NCBI GenBank assembly: GCA_030606505.1
Contig: JAUWGI010000004.1
Span: 1-20,892 of the forward strand
Direction of reading: 5' to 3'
DNA length: 20,892 nt
DNA from: Deltaproteobacteria bacterium
GTDB lineage: Bacteria > Chloroflexota > Dehalococcoidia > Dehalococcoidales > BS750m-G39
Shown here: piece by piece, positions 14,272 through 20,892 of the stretch
Layout: every line of letters starts with the position of its first letter
Position numbering within the stretch: the first letter of the stretch is position 1
Position numbers and translations under genes: made by a program
The notes under the pieces: model-generated
Told to the model about the DNA's origin: nothing
The model's database searches: none
Seen by the model: the letters and a program-made list of their open reading frames with translations, nothing else

Positions 14272-14310
14272 AGCCAGATGCGGGATAATGGTGCATCTAT
14301 TATTTGGCTT
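14271..14310 (+). repeat. Hairpin between the two CoA-transferase genes
   Basis: Nested inverted repeats are present: AAGCCA (14271-14276) with TGGCTT (14305-14310), and inside them AGATGC (14276-14281) with GCATCT (14293-14298). No T-run follows, so it is more likely an mRNA-stabilising or processing hairpin than a terminator. Confidence 0.35.
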
Positions 14311-14374
14311 CGGTTCTTGTTATTATTAATGGGGAGCTTGACCTGGTTAATTTTTGTTAAAGGAGGTGTGAATT

Positions 14375-15583
14375 ATGGCTGGGCCTTTAGATGGGGTTAA
14401 GGTGGTGGAGATAACCATGTTTCAGCAGGGGCCGGTGGCTGGAATGAGACTGGGTGATTTGGGTGCCGATGTAATTAAGGTAGAGCCCAAGACTGGAGAC
14501 CCGGGGAGGGGGATGATGAGGATTGTCGGTGCCGATACCGGTTTGAAAGGTCGAAACTATTACTTTGAAAGCAATAATCGCAATAAGAGAAGCATCGTTC
14601 TGGACCTGAGAACGGAAAAAGGGCTGGGGATATTCTTAAAGCTGATTGATAGGGCTGATGTCTTTTTGACCAATATGAGTATAGAGGCGCCACAGAGGAT
14701 GGGCATTGGTCCTGAGGCACTGCTCAAGAGAAATCCAAGGCTTATCTATACTCATGCCTCAGGTTGGGGGAGGAAAGGCCCGGATGCTAACGAGCTTTCC
14801 TTTGACTATACCGGGATAGCTAGGTCGGGAACCATGATGATGTGCGGTGAGAGGGGTGGTCCGCCGGGAACCCTGATACCGGGAATTGGTGATGAGCACG
14901 GCGGACTTATGTGCGCTTGGGCGGTGACCGCCGCCCTTTACGCCCGGGAAAGGACGGGAAAGGGGCAGCTGGTTGATACCTCGTTAATGGGTAGCCTGAT
15001 TGCTTTGCATGGTGTCAACTTTGCCGCTCCGGGGGTTCTGGGGCAGGAGTTCCCCAGATTGCTTAGGTCGGAAGCGGGTAACCCGATTTATAACCACTAT
15101 AAGTGCAAGGATGATAAGTGGATTGTCATCGCTCACCTCCAGCCGGATAGATACTGGCCCAACGTGTGCAAGGCAATGGGAATAGAAGAACTGGAGCGTG
15201 ACCCAAAGTTTAGTACTATAGAAGCTAGGCATGATAATGGCAAAGAGCTGGTCTCTATCCTGGATAAGCAGTTTGCTACTAAAACCAGAGATGAATGGAT
15301 GAAGATCTTTAAAAAGGAGAATGTAATCCATACTCCAATTCAGTCAGCCAGTGAGGTTTTTCAAGACCCGCAGGCTCTGGCTAATGATTATATTGTCCCG
15401 GTTGACCACCCGGTTTGGGGCAAGATAAAGATGCTGGGCTTCCCGTGGGCGTTCCATGAGACCCCAGCCTCAGTGAAAAGAGAAGCCCCTGAGCTCGGGC
15501 AACATACTGAGGAGATTTTATTGGAGCTGGATTATAGCTGGGATGATATTGCTAATTTGAAGAGTGAAGAGGTAATACCTTAA
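14375..15583 (+). CDS. CaiB/BaiF class III CoA-transferase (copy 2)
   Basis: This 402-residue CoA-transferase is of the same length as copy 1 and roughly three-quarters identical to it by eye. Asp173 in IGDEHGG is the likely catalytic residue and GKGQLVDTSLMGS follows. Differences cluster around 150-180 (ARSGTMMMCGERGGPPGTLIPG against copy 1), the expected substrate-side region, so the two may differ in acid or donor or form a heterodimer. Long identical DNA runs, such as 34 nt at 13320 and 14632, point to a fairly recent tandem duplication or gene conversion. AAAGGAGG lies 7-14 nt before the ATG. The dehydratase-family gene follows 31 nt after the stop. Confidence 0.92.
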   Translation: MAGPLDGVKVVEITMFQQGPVAGMRLGDLGADVIKVEPKTGDPGRGMMRIVGADTGLKGRNYYFESNNRNKRSIVLDLRTEKGLGIFLKLIDRADVFLTNMSIEAPQRMGIGPEALLKRNPRLIYTHASGWGRKGPDANELSFDYTGIARSGTMMMCGERGGPPGTLIPGIGDEHGGLMCAWAVTAALYARERTGKGQLVDTSLMGSLIALHGVNFAAPGVLGQEFPRLLRSEAGNPIYNHYKCKDDKWIVIAHLQPDRYWPNVCKAMGIEELERDPKFSTIEARHDNGKELVSILDKQFATKTRDEWMKIFKKENVIHTPIQSASEVFQDPQALANDYIVPVDHPVWGKIKMLGFPWAFHETPASVKREAPELGQHTEEILLELDYSWDDIANLKSEEVIP

Positions 15584-15614
15584 ATCCAGGCTTTTGCAGA
15601 AAGGAGTGGTTGTT

Positions 15615-16778
15615 ATGCCAGGAGAGATTACCGGTGGGGGGTTGACGACGGTAGATAAGTATTATCAGGATTACGGCTGTCGGGCCAGAGAGTTGAAGAA
15701 GCAGGGAAAGCAAATAATAGGCTATTTATGCGCCTTTACTCCCGTTGAGATTATAACTGCGGCTGGCTTTATACCGTTCCGGATAAAGGGGGATGTTAAC
15801 GAGCCCATTACCAAGGCTGATACCGAGATGGAAACCATCGTCTGCCCTCTGGTTCGGAGCTGCTTTGATATGGCGCTTAAGGGCAAATACGAATTTCTGG
15901 ACGGTCTGGTCGTCCCCCACGCCTGCGATAGTATCTGCCGCACCTACGATATCTGGAAATATAGCCTGAACCTACCCTACGCCCATTTCATCAATATGCC
16001 TCACGGCACCGGTGACGCCTCGCTGGAATTCTACCAGGAAGTGCTCAATACCTTCAGGACCAGCCTGGCCAAGTTTGCCGGCAAAGAGATTTCCGACCAG
16101 GCGCTGGCTGAGGCAATCAAGCTCCATAACCAGAATCGGGCCAGGGTGAAAGAGCTCTACCAGCTGCGCAAGGCGTCTCCACCCCTGATTTCGGGCGAGG
16201 AGCTAACCAAAGTATTGATTGCCGCCATGAGCCTGCCCGTGGAGGAGTCTATTGAGATGCTGGGCGGGGTCATCGATGAGGTAAAGGGGAGGGGAGCGCT
16301 TTTCGCTCAGAAGCCGGCCCGAATAATGGTTATCGGCGCTCAGGTGGACGATATCGCCTTTATCAAGCTTATTGAGGACAGCGGCGCCTGGGTGGTGGCT
16401 GACGACCTCTGCCCCGGAGCCAGGGAGTTTCTGGCCTCGGTGGACGTTACCGCTGACCCTATAGCCGGACTGGCCGAGCGCTATCTGAGAAAGATAAAGT
16501 GCGGGCGGACCTACCGCGAAATGACGGGTAACTACGAAGAATACCTGGAGGACAGGTTTGGCCACATGGGGCGGATGATTGACGACTTCGGGGTTGACAG
16601 GGTGGTGCTCTACATCTACAAATACTGCGACCCCTACGGCTTTGAGGTGCCCCAGATAAAGAGCTATATCGAGGCTAAGGGCACCCCGGTGCTCTACCTC
16701 GAAGACGAGTATTCCATGTCCACTATTGGACGGTTACGCACCCGAATCCAGGCTTTCCTGGAGTTGCTTGTAAAATAG
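15615..16778 (+). CDS. 2-hydroxyacyl-CoA dehydratase/benzoyl-CoA reductase family, smaller subunit (HgdB/BcrC-like)
   Basis: This 387-residue protein belongs to the family that holds [4Fe-4S] clusters for radical dehydration of 2-hydroxyacyl-CoA or for ring reduction of benzoyl-CoA. Conserved marks are FTPVEIITAAGFIPFRI (about 41-57), IVCPLVRSCFD with C77, PHACDS with C104, DDLCPGAR (264-271), YKYCDP with C338, and the BcrC-like end TPVLYLEDEYSMSTIGRLRTRIQAFLE (about 357-383). C77, C104 and C338 are the likely cluster ligands. I chose the ATG at 15615, which has AAGGAG 9 nt upstream; a TTG at 15594 in the same frame lacks support. The larger subunit follows after 21 nt. Size and C-terminal motif fit BcrC, FldC or HadC about equally. 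Confidence 0.88.
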   Translation: MPGEITGGGLTTVDKYYQDYGCRARELKKQGKQIIGYLCAFTPVEIITAAGFIPFRIKGDVNEPITKADTEMETIVCPLVRSCFDMALKGKYEFLDGLVVPHACDSICRTYDIWKYSLNLPYAHFINMPHGTGDASLEFYQEVLNTFRTSLAKFAGKEISDQALAEAIKLHNQNRARVKELYQLRKASPPLISGEELTKVLIAAMSLPVEESIEMLGGVIDEVKGRGALFAQKPARIMVIGAQVDDIAFIKLIEDSGAWVVADDLCPGAREFLASVDVTADPIAGLAERYLRKIKCGRTYREMTGNYEEYLEDRFGHMGRMIDDFGVDRVVLYIYKYCDPYGFEVPQIKSYIEAKGTPVLYLEDEYSMSTIGRLRTRIQAFLELLVK

Positions 16779-16799
16779 TCGAAGGTAAAGGAGAACGCT

Positions 16800-18143
16800 A
16801 TGAGCGAGGAAAAGAAGCCTGAGGAGAGAAAGAAGAGAAGGACAGCTACCGAGGCGGCAGCCAAAATTGGTCCCATACAAAAGGCAAACATACAAGGTGT
16901 AGCCCAGGCGAGGGAGGAGGGGAAAAAGGTAGCCTACACTTTTATCTGCTGTTGTTATGATGAAATTATCAGGGCGATGGACATAGTGCCAATGTGGACA
17001 GAGACCTATGCTGGCATATGTGGTGCTAAGCGTGATGCCCAGCGTTTTCTGGAGAGGGCGGAGTCGGAGAACTTTTCTCGTTCCCTCTGTACCTATGCCC
17101 TCTGTGGTCTGGGCTTTGACGCTTGGCGTGAGGAGCTGGGTGAAATGCCACCTGAAGCCCCCTGGGGAGGGCAGGTGAGACCGGATATGATGCTGGGCAG
17201 CGGCCAGATGCTCTGTGACCCCAGGAATAAGTGGTATCAGGCAGCCCAGCACTATATGCCCGATGTTCCGATCTATGATGTGGGTCTTCCTTGGCCACCC
17301 TACGAGGACGATTACGACTACCGTGAGGTCCAGGACTACTACGTGAAGTATATCGTCAAGGAGCTTAAGGGGCTGGTTAAGTTTCTGGAGAAGCACACCG
17401 GTAAGAAGATGGACTGGGAGCGCTTGAGCGAGCTGGTTGACCTCACCGATAAGACCTGGAACCTGATCTGGGAGGCGTATGAGCTACGCCGGGCGGTGCC
17501 TACACCAATGGGTACTGGTGATGCCATGAATACCATGGTGCCCATGGTGTTTAATATGGGGACCCAGGAAGGCTATGACTACTATAAGGACTTGTACGAT
17601 GAGCTAAAGCTTAAGATAGCCAACAAAGAAGGCGTAATTCCTGACGAGAAATACCGCCTCGTCTGGGGCGGTGGCTTGCCGTCATGGTTCGCCTTGAGCG
17701 ATTTTAACTATTTCAACAGCAAAGGGGCGGTATTCCCCGTGGAGACGACCTACCGTATGATAGAGGCGATTTACAATTTCGATATGGACTTGACCAAGAT
17801 TACCGACCCCCTGGAGCATATCGCTTGGCGGTGGGTAAAGTTCTGGACTTACTGGCACGACAGAGCCAGGAAGCGCCCCGGTTCCCACCCCGATGTGGAA
17901 AGACTGATTAAGTATATCGAGGACTACAAGATAGATGGCATAGTAATGCATGAAGCCTTTTCCTGCCGCAGTTGGCATGTAGGCTTAATCTGGCAACTGA
18001 ACCAGCTGAAGAGGGTGTATAGAGATATCCCTTCGCTAATTCTGGAGAGTGATATCGTCGATATCAGTTCCTATAATGAAGCTGATACCAGAGCCAGGAT
18101 AGACGCCTTTATTGACACCTTGGAGGCGGTTAAGAGCCGGTGA
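16800..18143 (+). CDS. 2-hydroxyacyl-CoA dehydratase/benzoyl-CoA reductase family, larger subunit (BcrB/HgdA-like)
   Basis: This is a 447-residue partner subunit of the preceding protein. A charged N-terminal tail (about 1-17, rich in Lys, Glu and Arg) precedes the family domain. Candidate Fe-S ligands are C97 in SRSLCTYALCGLG, C139 in GQMLCDPRN and C389 in EAFSCRSWHVG; the run CCC at 50-52 is unusual. The C-terminal part LIWQLNQLKRVYRDIPSLILESDIVD (about 396-421) matches the family pattern in which the peptide PsLilE-D precedes the terminal helix. The length is close to BcrB, as I recall it, and to HgdA. The start has AAAGGAG about 8 nt upstream. The activator gene overlaps its stop codon, so their synthesis is coupled. 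The substrate is not determined by sequence alone. Confidence 0.86.
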   Translation: MSEEKKPEERKKRRTATEAAAKIGPIQKANIQGVAQAREEGKKVAYTFICCCYDEIIRAMDIVPMWTETYAGICGAKRDAQRFLERAESENFSRSLCTYALCGLGFDAWREELGEMPPEAPWGGQVRPDMMLGSGQMLCDPRNKWYQAAQHYMPDVPIYDVGLPWPPYEDDYDYREVQDYYVKYIVKELKGLVKFLEKHTGKKMDWERLSELVDLTDKTWNLIWEAYELRRAVPTPMGTGDAMNTMVPMVFNMGTQEGYDYYKDLYDELKLKIANKEGVIPDEKYRLVWGGGLPSWFALSDFNYFNSKGAVFPVETTYRMIEAIYNFDMDLTKITDPLEHIAWRWVKFWTYWHDRARKRPGSHPDVERLIKYIEDYKIDGIVMHEAFSCRSWHVGLIWQLNQLKRVYRDIPSLILESDIVDISSYNEADTRARIDAFIDTLEAVKSR

Positions 18144-18985
18144 AGAGTCAGTATTTTGCCGGCGTTGACATTGGTTCCACCATGACCAAGGTAGTGGTTA
18201 TGAACCAGACAACGCTGGCCTCGGTCATTGGTCCTACCGGTCCCGAGCACAGGAAGCTAGCCAACCGGGTAATGGAAGAGGCATTGGCGAAGGCAAGGCT
18301 ATCCTTTGATGAGATAACCTATGTGGTGGCTACCGGTTATGGGCGAATTAATGTCCCTTTTGCTGATAAGCAGATAACCGAGATATCCTGTCATGCCCGG
18401 GGGGTTGGTCACCTGCTGCCTGAGGTAAGGACAGTGATTGATATTGGTGGTCAGGACAGCAAGGGAATCAAGCTCAAGGAAGGGCGGGCGGTGGATTTTG
18501 TCATGAATGACAAGTGCGCTGCCGGCACCGGCCGGTTTTTAGAGGTGACGGCCGAGGGGCTTGGCGTCAGTCTGGAGGAAATGGGGAGATTATCACTGGA
18601 GGCTGAAAATAGGGTCGAGATAAGTAGTATCTGTACCGTGTTTGCCGCCCAGGAGGTGGTGGCTAAACTCTCGGAGGGGGTGGCACTGCCTGATATTATC
18701 GCTGGTCTGCATGAGGCGATTGCCATCCGGATATATGGGATGGTAAGGCGTCTTAAGATAGAGAGAGAGGTAGCCCTGACCGGCGGCGGGGCTAAGAATA
18801 TCGGTCTGGTCAAGGCTTTGGAAGCTAAATTGGGCTTCCCGGTGTTGGTGCCCCCTGAGCCATTGCTTACCGGAGCTATTGGTGCCGCTCTGCTGGGTAA
18901 AGATATAGTCCAGGAGGCGGCGGAAAAAGGAGAAACCCTGGTCAGAAGCGAACGTCGTTTAACAGAGGCCAGTATTTTTACATAG
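18140..18985 (+). CDS. Acyl-CoA dehydratase activase/BCR ATPase subunit (BcrA/BcrD/HgdC-like), copy 1
   Basis: This is a 281-residue ASKHA-fold ATPase that bridges a [4Fe-4S] cluster across a dimer and injects low-potential electrons into the dehydratase or reductase on ATP hydrolysis. Motifs: GVDIGSTMTKVVVM (about 8-21, phosphate 1), DIGGQDSK (101-108, phosphate 2), C126 in NDKCAAGTGRFLE and C165 in SSICTVFAAQE as cluster ligands, and LTGGGAKN (213-220, adenosine). All key residues are intact. It begins with GTG inside the preceding stop, a 4-nt overlap (GTGA), so translation is coupled. HgdC-type activators are homodimers, whereas benzoyl-CoA reductases use two unlike ATPase subunits; the presence of a second copy downstream favours the latter layout. 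Confidence 0.9.
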   Translation: MKSQYFAGVDIGSTMTKVVVMNQTTLASVIGPTGPEHRKLANRVMEEALAKARLSFDEITYVVATGYGRINVPFADKQITEISCHARGVGHLLPEVRTVIDIGGQDSKGIKLKEGRAVDFVMNDKCAAGTGRFLEVTAEGLGVSLEEMGRLSLEAENRVEISSICTVFAAQEVVAKLSEGVALPDIIAGLHEAIAIRIYGMVRRLKIEREVALTGGGAKNIGLVKALEAKLGFPVLVPPEPLLTGAIGAALLGKDIVQEAAEKGETLVRSERRLTEASIFT

Positions 18986-18995
18986 TGGGGAGTTT

Positions 18996-19133
18996 AAGAG
19001 GGGCGAAGCCCCGAATACATTTTTTATCTTTTCCCACCTGCCACCCTTGAGGGAGGGGGATAAAAAGGAAGTCCAAGAGGGACGAAGTCCCTCTTAAAGA
19101 AATCTTCCCCCTCCCCTTAACAAGGGGAGGGGG
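18996..19133. repeat. Palindrome-rich intergenic element between ATPase genes
   Basis: The 176-nt spacer between the two ATPase genes holds three perfect hairpins. The first is GGGGC-GAA-GCCCC (19000-19012), within AAGAGGGGC. The second is AAGAGGGAC (19075-19083) with GTCCCTCTT (19087-19095) around GAA. The third is CCCCCTCCCCTT (19107-19118) with AAGGGGAGGGGG (19122-19133) around AAC. GAGGGGGATA also recurs directly (within 19051-19062, and at 19127-19136). The first two hairpins share a 9-base arm differing by one base, matched by a compensating change in the other arm. This looks like a REP/MITE-type dispersed palindrome cluster. The first hairpin, with the TTTTTT that follows 7 nt later, might also terminate some transcripts. 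Confidence 0.6.
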
Positions 19134-19161
19134 ATACAGGGGATGGGGTTCTAAGATAATA

Positions 19162-19947
19162 ATGGTTTATGTTGCCGGGATTGATATTGGTTCCGCTTTT
19201 TCCAAGGCGGTGGTAATGGCTGAGAATAAAATTATAGCCTACCAGGTATTGCCCTCAGGGGGAAATTATAAACTCACTGCGGAGCAGGTCACGGAGAAGA
19301 CTTTGACCAAGGCAAAGCTATCTCTAAAGGATATAGCTTATACCGTAGCCATTGGCTACGGTGCCGCCAGTGTCTCCTTTTCCAGTGAGACGGCTTCCGA
19401 TATATCCTGTCTGGCTAGAGGTGTGTATTATCTGTTCCCCAATGCCCGGACGGCCATTGATATCGGCGGGCAATTTACCAGGGTGCTTAAGCTGGACGGG
19501 CGGGGAAAGGCTACCTCCTTTCTGCTGAGTGAGAAATGTGCCGCCGGCAGCGGGCGTTTCCTGCAGGTGATTGCCCGGGTGCTGCAGATTGACCTGGAAG
19601 ATATTGGCGAGCTGTCACTCAAGTCTAAAAACAGGGTTGATTTCAATACCGGCTGTGCCGTATTCGCTGAATCAGAAGCGGTATCTCGTGTTGCTGAGGG
19701 GGCGGCTAAGGAGGATATTCTGGCTGGTCTGCACCGGACTTTAGCCGCCAAAATCCAGACCATGGTGGAGAGACTCGGGATTGAGCCCGATTGTGCCGTG
19801 GTGGGTGGTGGGGCTAAGGATATCGGGCTGGTCAGGAGCATAGAGGCAGGGCTGGCCTGCAAGCTTCTGGTGCCCGATGAGCCGCAGATTGTGGCTGCCC
19901 TGGGGGCGGCTTTGCTGGCTGGGGAAAAAGTTGCTAAAGGGGGCTGA
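19162..19947 (+). CDS. Acyl-CoA dehydratase activase/BCR ATPase subunit, divergent copy 2
   Basis: This is a 261-residue paralogue of the preceding ATPase. GIDIGSAFSKAVVM (about 6-19) gives phosphate 1; C126 in SEKCAAGSGRFLQ and C165 in NTGCAVFAESE keep the two cluster ligands; VGGGAKD (214-220) gives the adenosine motif. The phosphate 2 motif is altered: IGGQFTR (101-107) replaces the usual IGGQDxK, so the Asp and Lys are Phe105 and Arg107. It may have weak ATPase activity or act as the non-equivalent half of a heterodimer. Phe-rich PSGGNYKLTA (31-40) also departs from copy 1. There is no convincing ribosome-binding site before the ATG (TAAGATAATA). It follows the palindromic spacer, and the flavoprotein gene begins 1 nt after its stop. 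Confidence 0.88.
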   Translation: MVYVAGIDIGSAFSKAVVMAENKIIAYQVLPSGGNYKLTAEQVTEKTLTKAKLSLKDIAYTVAIGYGAASVSFSSETASDISCLARGVYYLFPNARTAIDIGGQFTRVLKLDGRGKATSFLLSEKCAAGSGRFLQVIARVLQIDLEDIGELSLKSKNRVDFNTGCAVFAESEAVSRVAEGAAKEDILAGLHRTLAAKIQTMVERLGIEPDCAVVGGGAKDIGLVRSIEAGLACKLLVPDEPQIVAALGAALLAGEKVAKGG

Positions 19948-19948
19948 T

Positions 19949-20892
19949 ATGCTGGAGAAAAAAATCATAACACAACTGCGCAAGGTCGTGGGTAAAGACG
20001 CTGTTTTAACCTCCAAGGAGGACCTCAATGCTTATTCCTATGATGCCACCACTACCTGGGCTCACCTGCCCGATGTGGTGGTGCTGCCGACGACTGCTGA
20101 GCAAGTGTCCCAGATTATGAAGCTGGCCGACGATAACAAAGTTCCGGTTACCCCCAGAGGGGCCGGCACCAATGTCAGCGGTGGCTCCGTTCCGATAAAG
20201 GGAGGCATTGTCCTCTGTACCACCAGGATGGCTAAAATCCTGGATATAAACAAGACCAACCTGACGGCTACGGTTGAGCCCGGCGTCGTGCTTCAGGACC
20301 TTAACCTTGCCCTGGCTAAGCAGGGCCTGTTCTATCCTCCCGACCCCCAGAGTTTTTTGGGCTGCACCATAGGTGGCACTGTAGCCGAGAATGCTGGTGG
20401 TCCGTACTGCGTGAAGTACGGCGTGACCAAGCAGTATGTTCTGGGACTGGAGGTGGTTCTGGCCAACGGCTACATTATGAAACTCGGCGGGGTGACGGTT
20501 AAGAACCGTACCGGCTATGAGTTAATGATGCTGTTCACTGGCTCCGAAGGGACGCTGGGGGTAATCACCAAGATAACCTTAAAGCTAATACCTATGCCAC
20601 CGACAAGCAAGACGATGATGGCCGTCTTTGACGATATGACGGTGGGCGGGCAGGCGGTATCCAACATACTTGCCAGCGGCGTAGTGCCGGCCAAGATTGA
20701 GTTCGTCGATAATTTCATCCTGCGGCGCGTCGAAGAAATGATGCCGATGGGCCTGCCGGTAGATGCCAAGGCTCTGCTGCTTTTAATGGCCGATGGCTCG
20801 CCGGCGGCGGTCGAGGCGGAGACCGAGCAGATTGTCGACACCCTGAAAAAGAGCGGGGCGAGAGAGGTTAAAGTGGCCAAGGACGACACTGA
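19949..20892 (+). CDS. GlcD-type FAD-linked oxidase/2-hydroxyacid dehydrogenase, partial at window edge
   Basis: The first 314 residues of an FAD-binding type 4 oxidoreductase are present (family length about 460); the frame is open at the right edge. Motifs are LPDVVVLPTTAEQVSQIMKLA (about 40-60) and the FAD pyrophosphate loop VPVTPRGAGTNVSGGSVP (about 65-82). They are followed by GCTIGGTVAENAGGPYCVKYG (about 134-154), VKNRTGYELMMLFTGSEGTLGVIT (about 174-197), and the start of the FAD-oxidase C domain. Relatives (GlcD, D-lactate and D-2-hydroxyglutarate dehydrogenases) oxidise 2-hydroxy acids to 2-oxo acids. The ATG follows the ATPase stop by 1 nt with AAAGGGGG as ribosome-binding site, so it is part of the operon. 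This location suggests a 2-hydroxyacid as the pathway substrate, which is inference. Confidence 0.92.
   Translation, partial: MLEKKIITQLRKVVGKDAVLTSKEDLNAYSYDATTTWAHLPDVVVLPTTAEQVSQIMKLADDNKVPVTPRGAGTNVSGGSVPIKGGIVLCTTRMAKILDINKTNLTATVEPGVVLQDLNLALAKQGLFYPPDPQSFLGCTIGGTVAENAGGPYCVKYGVTKQYVLGLEVVLANGYIMKLGGVTVKNRTGYELMMLFTGSEGTLGVITKITLKLIPMPPTSKTMMAVFDDMTVGGQAVSNILASGVVPAKIEFVDNFILRRVEEMMPMGLPVDAKALLLLMADGSPAAVEAETEQIVDTLKKSGAREVKVAKDDT

Noticed and set aside
16734..17396. A 220-codon minus-strand open frame opposite the larger dehydratase subunit
   Set aside because: The plus strand is clearly coding with family motifs; the opposite frame shows no recognisable domain and spans a gene boundary.
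19047..19136. Possible CRISPR-like direct repeats (GGGAGGGGGATA)
   Set aside because: There are only two partial copies, parts of hairpins with unequal spacing, and no spacer structure or cas gene.

Overview
The window looks like a chromosomal segment of an anaerobic bacterium, most likely a Chloroflexota relative of the Dehalococcoidia. The hints are the translation-gene order (tRNAs, tuf, rpmG, secE, nusG, rplK, rplA, then rplJ, rplL), an EF-Tu with a Cys-rich insert that I recall from that phylum, and abundant acyl-CoA metabolism of strictly anaerobic type. The assignment is inference from gene content, since no rRNA is present.

Layout. (1) 1-3938: tRNA-Thr(TGT), tRNA-Tyr(GTA), a broken recombinase-like gene on the minus strand, a strong promoter, tRNA-Thr(GGT), then tuf, rpmG, secE, nusG, rplK and rplA, all on plus. 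(2) 3972-8173: four genes placed between rplA and rplJ, which are normally adjacent: an SCP-x/archaeal-type thiolase, a stand-alone DUF35 Zn-ribbon/OB-fold protein, an HMG-CoA-synthase-fold protein fused to a second DUF35 domain, and a second thiolase. This resembles the archaeal thiolase/HMG-CoA synthase/DUF35 complex, but the HMG-CoA-synthase-like protein appears to lack all three catalytic residues. (3) 8174-9792: an L10-leader-type attenuator, rplJ, an rplL with a charged N-terminal extension of about 85 residues, and a small two-TM membrane protein. (4) 9995-12772: an MFS transporter on plus, convergent with comM on minus.

(5) 12826-20892: a second acyl-CoA module on plus. It starts with a consensus promoter back-to-back with the comM promoter, followed by a structured leader of about 200 nt ending in an intrinsic terminator. 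Then come two tandem class III CoA-transferases, two subunits of the 2-hydroxyacyl-CoA dehydratase/benzoyl-CoA reductase family, two ASKHA-type activator ATPases separated by a palindrome-rich spacer, and a GlcD-type FAD oxidase cut off by the window edge. The order small subunit, large subunit, ATPase, ATPase is that of bcrCBAD as I recall it. The CoA-transferases and the 2-hydroxyacid-oxidase-like flavoprotein also fit a fld/had-type 2-hydroxyacid pathway, and the sequence alone does not decide between the two.

How the parts may work together: the CoA-transferases would activate a carboxylic acid, the Fe-S dehydratase/reductase with its ATP-driven electron activators would carry out a radical dehydration or ring reduction, and the flavoprotein would link 2-hydroxy and 2-oxo acids. 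The thiolase/DUF35 cassette probably makes or cleaves a beta-ketoacyl-CoA and may be co-transcribed with ribosomal protein genes.
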